Positions 10,435 through 24,346 of a stretch of DNA of 64,000 nucleotides are shown here, piece after piece. The notes beneath the pieces are model-generated. The model was not told the DNA's origin, ran no database searches, and worked only from the letters and a program-made list of their open reading frames with translations. Source of the stretch: Hyperoodon ampullatus (Eukaryota; Chordata; Mammalia; Artiodactyla; Ziphiidae); NCBI GenBank assembly GCA_949752795.1, contig CATKHW010000365.1:868001-932000 (forward strand). The letters run 5' to 3'. The position numbers were made by a program, and so were the translations under genes. The stretch's first letter is position 1; every line of letters begins with the position of its first letter.

Positions 10435-12173
10435 TAAGAATCTTAAAACCTATGTATTGATATGTCTCCGTAAGGGAATCAAGTGTGTCTAGACTGGCAT
10501 AAACATGGCAGCGAGAATCAGCTCAAACCCACTATAAAAAGGAATTTCAAAAACAAAACAAAAAAACTGGGAAATTCTTTACAATTCCTTCAGGGTCTCT
10601 GATGAAAGCTGGAATGACCCTATCTACAACGACAGCTGGATGTGGCATAAGGAGGGACACTTGGGACCGAGACGATTGGTAGAATTGGGTGAGCAAATGC
10701 AGACCCTTTAAAGCAATAATGCATGGCACCCATTCCATGGGTCCGAACTCTCCAGGTTGAAGGGAATATTACTACAGCTATAACATGTGCGGGAAACCTA
10801 GAGAACGGACACACTGTGAATACGAAAGGTTTCTAAAACTCAACGCATAGTCCCTCTCCTGGTGCTCCGGTTTGACTTTCCGTCTGCTTTACTATCAACC
10901 TCCCAACTTGGAGAGACAGCGCCTTTAACCTCTTGGTTCGCACAGGTTGCCAATTTGGCAGAGGATGAAAGGGAAGAGGGAGAACCAATGAGAGAGTAGC
11001 TGTTAGGCATTTGGACGGGCACATATCACTGTAATTTCCCGGCAGGAAGAATAATTAACCAAATTCTCAGCCACCCACCGGGAACCAGTATAGGTCCTGA
11101 ACCAAAATTTTGGACTTGCGGTCAGGTCACCAAAAACGAGTTGAAAAATGGAGCTCAGGGGCACAGCAATTCACAAACTGGCCGAGTAATAAAGGACAAC
11201 TATCGTCCAAAAATCTGTTGAGGGAAGGCAACGAGGCGGACTTGAAAGCGAGGCAGAATAGCAGGAAACAGATTTCAAGAGGTACGTTGGAATCGCCTTT
11301 AAAGCACAGGAAGAGGGGCACAACTTCGACAATGATGCACTTGGCCAAAAAGGGCGTATGCGTTTTCTCCTGAATATATTCAGGAGAAAACGCATACGCC
11401 CTTTTTGGCCAAGCAAGCAAGCGGGCAATGCAAATCTGCACTACAAAGAAGTATCACTTCCCACCGGTCAAAAGGGACATCCACAAAATGTGTAAGAACA
11501 AGAAAGGCAAGACAGGCCCTGGAGAACAGGGAGCCTTGTTATGCTGATGGGCGGGATGTAAATTGCCAACTGCCTCTCTGGAGGAGTGCATTCTGTTCCC
11601 TAAAACAAGTAAAGAACAGAGCTACAGAGCCAAGGGCACTACCAGTCTAGGGAATATACCTTGGGAAAACTGAAAATCAATAAGACAGAGCCACCTCAAA
11701 ATTTAGGGCTGCACTGCATACAAGGGCCTCAACTTGGATACACCTTAAGTATCCCAGAAAATATAAACATGGTTCAAAAAATTGTGGTACTTACGTACGA
11801 TGGAATATCCCTCAGCCATGAAATCAATGTCATAAGACCAGTAGCAGCAAAATGGGTGGATTCAGGTACGATGATTCTAAGTGAAATAAGTCACACAGAA
11901 AAAGAAACTTATCATAAGATATCACTTATGAAGATCCTGTAAACATGGCTACACTTGAACTGAGTTAGGAAAGAGAACAGTGTCTCACATTTAGAAAACA
12001 CTCTTATACCTGCTTAAGGGGGAAGGAGAGGTGGGGTGATGCATAAAACCAGAGTTTGATATAAGCACAGGTACCGTTCCAAAAACCAACTATGGAATAG
12101 ACAAGACCTACACCGTCCTCAGCGAAAGGGACTCAAAACCCCATATTTCCCGCAGAGGAAAATATCTGACTAG
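10435..12173 (+). repeat. Satellite monomer 7
   Basis: Palindrome 11340-11413, perfect. Private changes: GGGACCGAG and GGTAGAATTGG near 10674-10685, CAGCGCCTTTAA near 10918, AAGAATAATT near 11046, GGTCAGGTCAC near 11119. Confidence 0.97.
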
Positions 12174-13912
12174 TAAGAATCTTAAAACCTATGTATTGAT
12201 ATGTCTCCGTAAGGGAATCAAGTGTGTCTAGACTGGCATAAACATGGCAGCGAGAATCAGCTCAAACCCACTATAAAAAGGAATTTCAAAAACAAAACAA
12301 AAAAACTGGGAAATTCTTTACAATTCCTTCAGGGTCTCTGATGAAAGCTGGAATGACCCTATCTACAACGACAGCTGGATGTGGCATAAGGAGGGACACT
12401 TGGGACTGAGACGATTGGTGAGATTGGGTGAGCAAATGCAGACCCTTTAAAGCAATAATGCATGGCACCCATTCCATGGGTCCGAACTCTCCAGGTTGAA
12501 GGGAATATTACTACAGCTATAACATGTGCGGGAAACCTAGAGAACGGACACACTGTGAATACGAAAGGTTTCTAAAACTCAACGAATAGTCCCTCTCCTG
12601 GTGCTCCGGTTTGACTTTCCGTCTGCTTTACTATCAACCTCCCAACTTGGAGAGACAGCCCCTTTAACCTCTTGGTTCGGACAGGTTGCCAATTTGGCAG
12701 AGGATGAAAGGGAAGAGGGAGAACCAATGAGAGAGTAGCTGTTAGGCATTTGGACGGTCACATATCACTGTAATTTCCCGGCAGGAAGAAGAATTAACCA
12801 AATTCTCAGCCACCCACTGGGAACCAGTATAGGTCCTGAACCAAAATTTTGGACTTGCGGTCAGCTCACCAAAAACGAGTTGAAAAATGGAGCTCAGGGG
12901 CACAGCAATTCACAAACTGGCCGAGTAATAAAGGACAACTATCGTCCAAAAATCTGTTGAGGGAAGGCAACGAGGCGGACTTGAAAGCGAGGCAGAATAG
13001 CAGGAAACAGATTTCAAGAGGTACGTTGGAATCGCCTTTAAAGCACAGGAAGAGGGGCACAACTTCGACAATGATGCACTTGGCCAAAAAGGGCGTATGC
13101 GTTTTCTCCTGAATATATTCAGGAGAAAACGCATACGCCCTTTTTGGCCAAGCAAGCAAGCGGGCAATGCAAATCTGCACTACAAAGAAGTATCACTTCC
13201 CACCGGTCAAAAGGGACATCCACAAAATGTGTAAGAACAAGAAAGGCAAGACAGGCCCTGGAGAACAGGGAGCCTTGTTATGCTGATGGGCGGGATGTAA
13301 ATTGACAACTGCCTCTCTGGAGGAGTGCATTCTGTTCCCTAAAACAAGTAAAGAACAGAGCTACAGAGCCAAGGGCACTACCAGTCTAGGGAATATACCT
13401 TGGGAAAACTGAAAATCAATAAGACAGAGCCACCCCAAAATTTAGGGCTGCACTGCATACAAGGACCTCAACTTGGATACAACTTAAGTATCCCAGAAAA
13501 TATAAACATGGTTCAAAAAATTGTGGTACTTACGTACGATGGAATATCCCTCAGCCATGAAATCAATGTCATAAGACCAGTAGCAGCAAAATGGGTGGAT
13601 TCAGGTACGATGATTCTAAGTGAAATAAGTCACACAGAAAAAGAAACTTATCATAAGATATCACTTATGAAGATCCTGTAAACATGGCTACACTTGAACT
13701 GAGTTAGGAAAGAGAACAGTGTCTCACATTTAGAAAACACTCTTATACCTGCTTAAGGGGGAAGGAGAGGTGGGGTGATGCATAAAACCAGAGTTTGATA
13801 TAAGCACAGGTACCGTTCCAAAAACCAACTATGGAATAGAAAAGACCTACACCATCCTCAGTGAAAGGGACTCAAAACCCCATATTTCCCGCAGAGGAAA
13901 ATATCTGACTAG
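12174..13912 (+). repeat. Satellite monomer 8
   Basis: Palindrome 13079-13152, perfect. First unit of the six-unit block 12174-22607. Marked by TTCGGACAGG, GGACGGTCACAT, CCCACTGGGAACC and ACAACTTAAG; unit 14 shares all four. Confidence 0.97.
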
Positions 13913-15651
13913 TAAGAATCTTAAAACCTATGTATTGATATGTCTCCGTAAGGGAATCAAGTGTGTCTAGACTGGCATAAACATGGCAGCGAGAATCAGC
14001 TCAAACCCACTATAAAAAGGAATTTCAAAAACAAAACAAAAAACCTGGGAAATTCTTTACAATTCCTTCAGGGTCTCTGATGAAGGCTGGAATGACCCTA
14101 TCTACAACGACAGCTGGATGTGGCATAAGGAGGGACACTTGGGACTGAGACGATTGGTGAGATTGGGTGAGCAAATGCAGACCCTTTAAAGCAATAATGC
14201 ATGGCACCCATTCCATGGGTCCGAACTCTCCAGGTTGAAGGGAATATTACTACAGCTATAACATGTGCGGGAAACCTAGAGAACGGACACACTGTGAATA
14301 CGAAAGGTTTCTGAAACTCAACGAATAGTCCCTCTCCTGGTGCTCCGGTTTGACTTTCCGTCTGCTTTACTATCAACCTCCCAACTTGGAGAGACAGCCC
14401 CTTTAACCTCTTGGTTCGGACAGGTTGCCAATTTGGCAGAGGATGAAAGGGAAGAGGGAGAACCAATGAGAGAGTAGCTGTTAGGCATTTGGACGGGCAC
14501 ATATCACTGTAATTTCCCGGCAGGAAGAAGAATTAACCAAATTCTCAGCCACCCACCGGGAACCAGTATAGGTCCTGAACCAAAATTTTGGACTTGCGGT
14601 CAGCTCACCAAAAACGAGTTGAAAAATGGAGCTCAGGGGCACAGCAATTCACAAACTGGCCGAGTAATAAAGGACAACTATCGTCCAAAAATCTGTTGAG
14701 GGAAGGCAACGAGGCGGACTTGAATGCGAGGCAGAATAGCAGGAAACAGATTTCAAGAGGTACGTTGGAATCGCCTTTAAAGCACAGGAAGAGGGGCACA
14801 ACTTCGACAATGATGCACTTGGCCAAAAAGGGCGTATGCGTTTTCTCCTGAATATATTCAGGAGAAAACGCATACGCCCTTTTTGGCCAAGCAAGCAAGC
14901 GGGCAATGCAAATCTGCACTACAAAGAAGTATCACTTCCCACCGGTCAAAAGGGACATCCACAAAATGTGTAAGAACAAGAAAGGCAAGACAGGCCCTGG
15001 AGAACAGGGAGCCTTGTTATGCTGATGGGCGGGATGTAAATTGCCAACTGCCTCTCTGGAGGAGTGCATTCTGTTCCCTAAAACAAGTAAAGAACAGAGC
15101 TACAGAGCCAAGGGCACTACCAGTCTAGGGAATATACCTTGGGAAAACTGAAAATCAATAAGACAGAGCCACCCCAAAATTTAGGGCTGCACTGCATACA
15201 AGGACCTCAACTTGGATACACCTTAAGTATCCCAGAAAATATAAACATGGTTCAAAAAATTGTGGTACTTACGTACGATGGAATATCCCTCAGCCATGAA
15301 ATCAATGTCATAAGACCAGTAGCAGCAAAATGGGTGGATTCAGGTACGATGATTCTAAGTGAAATAAGTCACACAGAAAAAGAAACTTATCATAAGATAT
15401 CACTTATGAAGATCCTGTAAACATGGCTACACTTGAACTGAGTTAGGAAAGAGAACAGTGTCTCACATTTAGAAAACACTCTTATACCTGCTTAAGGGGG
15501 AAGGAGAGGTGGGGTGATGCATAAAACCAGAGTTTGATATAAGCACAGGTACCGTTCCAAAAACCAACTATGGAATAGACAAGACCTACACCGTCTTCAG
15601 TGAAAGGGACTCAAAACCCCATATTTCCCGCAGAGGAAAATATCTGACTAG
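13913..15651 (+). repeat. Satellite monomer 9
   Basis: Palindrome 14818-14891, perfect. AAACCTGGG / TTGAATGCGAGG subtype with TTCGGACAGG; corresponds to unit 15. It differs from unit 15 in having TTGCCAACT. Confidence 0.97.
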
Positions 15652-17390
15652 TAAGAATCTTAAAACCTATGTATTGATATGTCTCCGTAAGGGAATCAAG
15701 TGTGTCTAGACTGGCATAAACATGGCAGCGAGAATCAGCTCAAACCCACTATAAAAAGGAATTTCAAAAACAAAACAAAAAAACTGGGAAATTCTTTACA
15801 ATTCCTTCAGGGTCTCTGATGAAAGCTGGAATGACCCTATCTAAAACGACAGCTGGATGTGGCATAAGGAGGGACACTTGGGACTGAGACGATTGGTGAG
15901 ATTGGGTGAGCAAATGCAGACCCTTTAAAGCAATAATGCATGGCACCCATTCCATGGGTCCGAACTCTCCAGGTTGAAGGGAATGTTACTACAGCTATAA
16001 CATGTGCAGGAAACCTAGAGAACGGACACACTGTGAATACGAAAGGTTTCTAAAACTCAACGAATAGTCCTTGTCCTGGTGCTCCGGTTTGACTTTCCGT
16101 CTGCTTTACTATCAACCTCCCAACTTGGAGAGACAGCCCCTTTAACCTCTTGGTTCGCACAGGTTGCCAATTTGGCAGAGGATGAAAGGGAAGAGGGAGA
16201 ACCAATGAGAGAGTAGCTGTTAAGCATTTGGACGGGCACATATCACTGTAATTTCCCGGCAGGAAGAAGAATTAACCAAATTCTCAGCCACCCACCGGGC
16301 ACCAGTATAGGTCCTGAACCAAAATTTTGGACTTGCGTTCAGCTCACCAAAAACGAGTTGAAAAATGGAGCTCAGGGGCACAGCAATTCACAAACTGGCC
16401 GAGTAATAAAGGACAACTATCGTCCAAAAATCTGTTGAGGGAAGGCAACGAGGCGGACTTGAAAGCGAGGCAGAATAGCAGGAAACAGATTTCAAGAGGT
16501 ACGTTGGAATCGCCTTTAAAGCACAGGAAGAGGGGCACAACTTCGACAATGATGCACTTGGCCAAAAAGGGCGTATGCGTTTTCTCCTGAATATATTCAG
16601 GAGAAAACGCATACGCCCTTTTTGGCCAAGCAAGCAAGCGGGCAATGCAAATCTGCACTACAAAGAAGTATCACTTCCCACCGGTCAAAAGGGACATCCA
16701 CAAAATGTGTAAGAACAAGAAAGGCAAGACAGCCCCTGGAGAACAGGGAGCCTTGTTATGCTGATGGGCGGGATGTAAATTGACAACTGCCTCTCTGGAG
16801 GAGTGCATTCTGTTCCCTAAAACAAGTAAAGAACAGAGCTACAGAGCCAAGGGCACTACCAGTCTAGGGAATATACCTTGGGAAAACTGAAAATCAATAA
16901 GACAGAGCCACCCCAAAATTTAGGGCTGCACTGCATACAAGGACCTCAACTTGGATACACCTTAAGTATCCCAGAAAATATAAACATGGTTCAAAAAATT
17001 GTGGTACTTACGTACGATGGAATATCCCTCAGCCATGAAATCAATGTCATAAGACCAGTAGCAGCAAAATGTGTGGATTCAGGTACGATGATTCTAAGTG
17101 AAATAAGTCACACAGAAAAAGAAACTTATCATAAGATATCACTTATGAAGATCCTGTAAACATGGCTACACTTGAACTGAGTTAGGAAAGAGAACAGTGT
17201 CTCACATTTAGAAAACACTCTTATACCTGCTTAAGGGGGAAGGAGAGGTGGGGTGATGCATAAAACCAGAGTTTGATATAAGCACAGGTACCGTTCCAAA
17301 AACCAACTATGGATTAGACAAGACCTACACCGTCCTCAGTGAAAGGGACTCAAAACCCCATATTTCCCGCAGAGGAAAATATCTGACTAG
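15652..17390 (+). repeat. Satellite monomer 10
   Basis: Palindrome 16557-16630, perfect. Markers: CTATCTAAAACGACAG, GGGAATGTTAC, GTCCTTGTCCTGG, TGTTAAGCATTT and GACAGCCCCTGG after the palindrome; corresponds to unit 16. It has AAATGTGTGG in the L1 part (unit 16 has AAATGGGTGG) and GGATTAGAC. Confidence 0.97.
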
Positions 17391-19129
17391 TAAGAATCTT
17401 AAAACCTATGTATTGATATGTCTCCGTAAGGGAATCAAGTGTGTCTAGACTGGCATAAACATGGCAGCGAGAATCAGCTCAAACCCACTATAAAAAGGAA
17501 TTTCAAAAACAAAACAAAAAAACGGGGAAATTCTTTACAATTCCTTCAGGGTCTCTGATGAAATCTGGAATGACCCTATCTACAACGACAGCTGGATGTG
17601 GCATAAGGAGGGACACTTGGGACTGAGACGATTGGTGAGATTGGGTGAGCAAATGCAGACCCTTTAAAGCAATAATGCATGGCACCCATTCCATGGGTCC
17701 GAACTCTCCAGGTTGAAGGGAATATTACTACAGCTATAACATGTGCAGGAAACCTAGAGAACGGACACACTGTGAATACGAAAGGTTTCTAAAACTCAAC
17801 GCATAGTCCCTTTCCTGGTGCTCCGGTTTGACTTTCCGTCTGCTTTACTATCAACCTCCCAACTTGGAGAGACAGCCCCTTTAACCTCTTGGTTCGCAGA
17901 GGTTGCCAATTTGGCAGAGGATGAAAGGGAAGAGGGAGAACCAATGAGAGAGTAGCTGTTAGGCATTTGGACGGGCACATATCACTGTAATTTCCCGGCA
18001 GGAAGAAGAATTAACCAAATTCTCAGCCACCCACCGGGAACCAGTATAGGTCCTGAACCAAAATTTTGGACTTGCGGTCAGCTCACCAAAAACGAGTTGA
18101 AAAATGGAGCTCAGGGGCACAGCAATTCACAAACTGGCCGAGTAATAAAGGACAACTATCGTCCAAAAATCTGTTGAGGGAAGGCAACGAGGCGGACTTG
18201 AAAGCGAGGCAGAATAGCAGGAAACAGATTTCAAGAGGTACGTTGGAATCGCCTTTAAAGCACAGGAAGAGGGGCACAACTTCGACAATGATGCACTTGG
18301 CCAAAAAGGGCGTATGCGTTTTCTCCTGAATATATTCAGGAGAAAACGCATACGCCCTTTTTGGCCAAGCAAGCAAGCGGGCAATGCAAATCTGCACTAC
18401 AAAGAAGTATCACTTCCCACCGGTCAAAAGGGACATCCACAAAATGTGTAAGAACAAGAAAGGCAAGACAGGCCCTGGAGAACAGGGAGCCTTGTTATGC
18501 TGATGGGCGGGATGTAAATTGCCAACTGCCTCTCTGGAGGAGTGCATTCTGTTCCCTAAAACAAGTAAAGAACAGAGCTACAGAGCCAAGGGCACTACCA
18601 GTCTAGGGAATATACTTTGGGAAAACTGAAAATCAATAAGACAGAGCCACCCCAAAATTTAGGGCTGCACTGCATACAAGGACCTCAACTTGGATACACC
18701 TTAAGTATCCCAGAATATATAAACATGGTTCAAAAAATTGTGGTACTTACGTACGATGGAATATCCCTCAGCCATGAAATCAATGTCATAAGACCAGTAG
18801 CAGCAAAATGGGTGGATTCAGGTACGATGATTCTAAGTGAAATAAGTCACACAGGAAAAGAAACTTATCATAAGATATCACTTATGAAGATCCTGTAAAC
18901 ATGGCTACACTTGAACTGAGTTAGGAAAGAGAACAGTGTCTCACATTTAGAAAACACTCTTATACCTGCTTAAGGGGGAAGGAGAGGTGGGGTGATGCAT
19001 AAAACCAGAGTTTGATATAAGCACAGGTACCGTTCCAAAAACCAACTATGGAATAGACAAGACCTACACCGTCCTCAGCGAAAGGGACTCAAAACCCCAT
19101 ATTTCCCACAGAGGAAAATATCTGACTAG
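17391..19129 (+). repeat. Satellite monomer 11
   Basis: Palindrome 18296-18369, perfect. Markers: AACGGGGAAATT, GATGAAATCTGG, GTCCCTTTCCTGG, CGCAGAGGTTG and ACACAGGAAAAG; corresponds to unit 17. Private CCAGAATATAT near 18711. Confidence 0.97.
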
Positions 19130-20868
19130 TAAGAATCTTAAAACCTATGTATTGATATGTCTCCGTAAGGGAATCAAGTGTGTCTAGACTGGCATAAACA
19201 TGGCAGCGAGAATCAGCTCAAACCCACTATAAAAAGGAATTTCAAAAACAAAACAAAAAAACTGGGAAATTCTTTACAATTCCTTCAGGGTCTCTGATGA
19301 AGGCTGGAATGACCCTATCTACAACGACAGCTGGATGTGGCATAAGGAGGGACACTTGGGACTGAGACGATTGGTGAGATTGGGTGAGCAAATGCAGACC
19401 CTTTAAAGCAATAATGCATGGCACCCATTCCATGGGTCCGAACTCTGCAGGTTGAAGGGAATATTACTACAGCTATAACATGTGCGGGAAACCTAGAGAA
19501 CGGACACACTGTGAATACGAAAGGTTTCTGAAACTCAACGAATAGTCCCTCTCCTGGTGCTCCGGTTTGACTTTCCGTCTGCTTTACTATCAACCTCCCA
19601 ACTTGGAGAGACAGCCCCTTTAACCTCTTGGTTCGCACAGGTTGCCAATTTGGCAGAGGATGAAAGGGAAGAGGGAGAACCAATGAGAGAGTAGCTGTTA
19701 GGCATTTGGAGGGGCACATATCACTGTAATTTCCCGGCAGGAAGAAGAATGAACCAAATTCTCAGCCACCCACCGGGAACCAGTATAGGTCCTGAACCAA
19801 AATTTTGGACTTGCGGTCAGCTCACCAAAAACGAGTTGAAAAATGGAGCTCAGGGGCACAGCAATTCACAAACTGGCCGAGTAATAAAGGACAACTATCG
19901 TCCAAAAATCTGTTGAGGGAAGGCAACGAGGCGGACTTGAAAGCGAGGCAGAATAGCAGGAAACAGATTTCAAGAGGTACGTTGGAATCGCCTTTAAAGC
20001 ACAGGAAGAGGGGCACAACTTCGACAATGATGCACTTGGCCAAAAAGGGCGTATGCGTTTTCTCCTGAATATATTCAGGAGAAAACGCATACGCCCTTTT
20101 TGGCCAAGCAAGCAAGCGGGCAATGCAAATCTGCACTACAAAGAAGTATCACTTCCCACCGGTCAAAAGGGACATCCACAAAATGTGTAAGAACAAGAAA
20201 GGCAAGACAGCCCCTGGAGAACAGGGAGCCTTGTTATGCTGATGGGCGGGATGTAAATTGACAACTGCCTCTCTGGAGGAGTGCATTCTGTTCCCTAAAA
20301 CAAGTAAAGAACAGAGCTACAGAGCCAAGGGCACTACCAGTCTAGGGAATATACCTTGGGAAAACTGAAAATCAATAAGACAGAGCCACCCCAAAATTTA
20401 GGGCTGCACTGCATACAAGGACCTCAACTTGGATACACCTTAAGTATCCCAGAAAATATAAACATGGTTCAAAAAATTGTGGTACTTACGTACGATGGAA
20501 TATCCCTCAGCCATGAAATCAATGTCATAAGACCAGTAGCAGCAAAATGTGTGGATTCAGGTACGATGATTCTAAGTGAAATAAGTCACACAGAAAAAGA
20601 AACTTATCATAAGATATCACTTATGAAGATCCTGTAAACATGGCTACACTTGAACTGAGTTAGGAAAGAGAACAGTGTCTCACATTTAGAAAACACTCTT
20701 ATACCTGCTTAAGGGGGAAGGAGAGGTGGGGTGATGCATAAAACCAGAGTTTGATATAAGCACAGGTACCGTTCCAAAAACCAACTATGGATTAGACAAG
20801 ACCTACACCGTCCTCAGTGAAAGGGACTCAAAACCCCATATTTCCCGCAGAGGAAAATATCTGACTAG
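19130..20868 (+). repeat. Satellite monomer 12
   Basis: Palindrome 20035-20108, perfect. Markers: CTCTGCAGGTTG, TTTGGAGGGGCAC and AAGAATGAACC; corresponds to unit 18. Shares GACAGCCCCTGG with units 10 and 16, and AAATGTGTGG with units 10 and 18. Confidence 0.97.
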
Positions 20869-22607
20869 TAAGAATCTTAAAACCTATGTATTGATATGTC
20901 TCCGTAAGGGAATCAAGTGTGTCTAGACTGGCATAAATATGGCAGCGAGAATCAGCTCAAACCCACTATAAAAAGGAATTTCAAAAACAAAACAAAAAAA
21001 CGGGGAAATTCTTTACAATTCCTTCAGGGTCTCTGATGAAATCTGGAATGACCCTATCTACAACGACAGCTGGATGTGGCATAAGGAGGGACACTTGGGA
21101 CTGAGACGATTGGTGAGATTGGGTGAGCAAATGCAGACCCTTTAAAGCAATAATGCATGGCACCCATTCCATGGGTCCGAACTCTCCAGGTTGAAGGGAA
21201 TATTACTACAGCTATAACATGTGCAGGAAACCTAGAGAACGGACACACTGTGAATACGAAAGGTTTCTAAAACTCAACGCATAGTCCCTCTCCTGGTGCT
21301 CCGGTTTGACTTTCCGTCTGCTTTACTATCAACCTCCCAACTTGGAGAGACAGCCCCTTTAACCTCTTGGTTCGCAGAGGTTGCCAATTTGGCAGAGGAT
21401 GAAAGGGAAGAGGGAGAACCAATGAGAGAGTAGCTGTTAGGCATTTGGACGGGCACATATCACTGTAATTTCCCGGCAGGAAGAAGAATTAACCAAATTC
21501 TCAGCCACCCACCGGGAACCAGTATAGGTCCTGAACCAAAATTTTGGACTTGCGGTCAGCTCACCAAAAACGAGTTGAAAAATGGAGCTCAGGGGCACAG
21601 CAATTCACAAACTGGCCGAGTAATAAAGGACAACTATCGTCCAAAAATCTGTTGAGGGAAGGCAACGAGGCGGACTTGAAAGCGAGGCAGAATAGCAGGA
21701 AACAGATTTCAAGAGGTACGTTGGAATCGCCTTTAAAGCACAGGAAGAGGGGCACAACTTCGACAATGATGCACTTGGCCAAAAAGGGCGTATGCGTTTT
21801 CTCCTGAATATATTCAGGAGAAAACGCATACGCCCTTTTTGGCCAAGCAAGCAAGCGGGCAATGCAAATCTGCACTACAAAGAAGTATCACTTCCCACCG
21901 GTCAAAAGGGACATCCACAAAATGTGTAAGAACAAGAAAGGCAAGACAGGCCCTGGAGAACAGGGAGCCTTGTTATGCTGATGGGCGGGATGTAAATTGC
22001 CAACTGCCTCTCTGGAGGAGTGCATTCTGTTCCCTAAAACAAGTAAAGAACAGAGCTACAGAGCCAAGGGCACTACCAGTCTAGGGAATATACTTTGGGA
22101 AAACTGAAAATCAATAAGACAGAGCCACCCCAAAATTTAGGGCTGCACTGCATACAAGGACCTCAACTTGGATACACCTTAAGTATCCCAGAAAATATAA
22201 ACATGGTTCAAAAAATTGTGGTACTTACGTACGATGGAATATCCCTCAGCCATGAAATCAATGTCATAAGACCAGTAGCAGCAAAATGGGTGGATTCAGG
22301 TACGATGATTCTAAGTGAAATAAGTCAACACAGGAAAAGAAACTTATCATAAGATATCACTTATGAAGATCCTGTAAACATGGCTACACTTGAACTGAGT
22401 TAGGAAGAGAACAGTGTCTCACATTTAGAAAACACTCTTATACCTGCTTAAGGGGGAAGGAGAGGTGGGGTGATGCATAAAACCAGAGTTTGATATAAGC
22501 ACAGGTACCGTTCCAAAAACCAACTATGGAATAGACAAGACCTACACCGTCCTCAGCGAAAGGGACTCAAAACCCCATATTTCCCGCAGAGGAAAATATC
22601 TGACTAG
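20869..22607 (+). repeat. Satellite monomer 13
   Basis: Palindrome 21774-21847, perfect. Resembles unit 11, two units away, and unit 19, six units away. Two compensating indels: an extra A near 22328 inside the L1 ORF2 remnant, which shifts its frame, and a lost A near 22406. Last unit of the block 12174-22607. Confidence 0.97.
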
Positions 22608-24346
22608 TAAGAATCTTAAAACCTATGTATTGATATGTCTCCGTAAGGGAATCAAGTGTGTCTAGACTGGCATAAACATGGCAGCGAGAATCAGCTCAAA
22701 CCCACTATAAAAAGGAATTTCAAAAACAAAACAAAAAAACTGGGAAATTCTTTACAATTCCTTCAGGGTCTCTGATGAAAGCTGGAATGACCCTATCTAC
22801 AACGACAGCTGGATGTGGCATAAGGAGGGACACTTGGGACTGAGACGATTGGTGAGATTGGGTGAGCAAATGCAGACCCTTTAAAGCAATAATGCATGGC
22901 ACCCATTCCATGGGTCCGAACTCTCCAGGTTGAAGGGAATATTACTACAGCTATAACATGTGCGGGAAACCTAGAGAACGGACACACTGTGAATACGAAA
23001 GGTTTCTAAAACTCAACGAATAGTCCCTCTCCTGGTGCTCCGGTTTGACTTTCCGTCTGCTTTACTATCAACCTCCCAACTTGGAGAGACAGCCCCTTTA
23101 ACCTCTTGGTTCGGACAGGTTGCCAATTTGGCAGAGGATGAAAGGGAAGAGGGAGAACCAATGAGAGAGTAGCTGTTAGGCATTTGGACGGTCACATATC
23201 ACTGTAATTTCCCGGCAGGAAGAAGAATTAACCAAATTCTCAGCCACCCACTGGGAACCAGTATAGGTCCTGAACCAAAATTTTGGACTTGCGGTCAGCT
23301 CACCAAAAACGAGTTGAAAAATGGAGCTCAGGGGCACAGCAATTCACAAACTGGCCGAGTAATAAAGGACAACTATCGTCCAAAAATCTGTTGAGGGAAG
23401 GCAACGAGGCGGACTTGAAAGCGAGGCAGAATAGCAGGAAACAGATTTCAAGAGGTACGTTGGAATCGCCTTTAAAGCACAGGAAGAGGGGCACAACTTC
23501 GACAATGATGCACTTGGCCAAAAAGGGCGTATGCGTTTTCTCCTGAATATATTCAGGAGAAAACGCATACGCCCTTTTTGGCCAAGCAAGCAAGCGGGCA
23601 ATGCAAATCTGCACTCCAAAGAAGTATCACTTCCCACCGGTCAAAAGGGACATCCACAAAATGTGTAAGAACAAGAAAGGCAAGACAGGCCCTGGAGAAC
23701 AGGGAGCCTTGTTATGCTGATGGGCGGGATGTAAATTGACAACTGCCTCTCTGGAGGAGTGCATTCTGTTCCCTAAAACAAGTAAAGAACAGAGCTACAG
23801 AGCCAAGGGCACTACCAGTCTAGGGAATATACCTTGGGAAAACTGAAAATCAATAAGACAGAGCCACCCCAAAATTTAGGGCTGCACTGCATACAAGGAC
23901 CTCAACTTGGATACAACTTAAGTATCCCAGAAAATATAAACATGGTTCAAAAAATTGTGGTACTTACGTACGATGGAATATCCCTCAGCCATGAAATCAA
24001 TGTCATAAGACCAGTAGCAGCAAAATGGGTGGATTCAGGTACGATGATTCTAAGTGAAATAAGTCACACAGAAAAAGAAACTTATCATAAGATATCACTT
24101 ATGAAGATCCTGTAAACATGGCTACACTTGAACTGAGTTAGGAAAGAGAACAGTGTCTCACATTTAGAAAACACTCTTATACCTGCTTAAGGGGGAAGGA
24201 GAGGTGGGGTGATGCATAAAACCAGAGTTTGATATAAGCACAGGTACCGTTCCAAAAACCAACTATGGAATAGAAAAGACCTACACCATCCTCAGTGAAA
24301 GGGACTCAAAACCCCATATTTCCCGCAGAGGAAAATATCTGACTAG
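22608..24346 (+). repeat. Satellite monomer 14
   Basis: Palindrome 23513-23586, perfect. First unit of the second six-unit block (22608-33041); carries the unit 8 markers. Private GCACTCCAAAG at 23612. Confidence 0.97.
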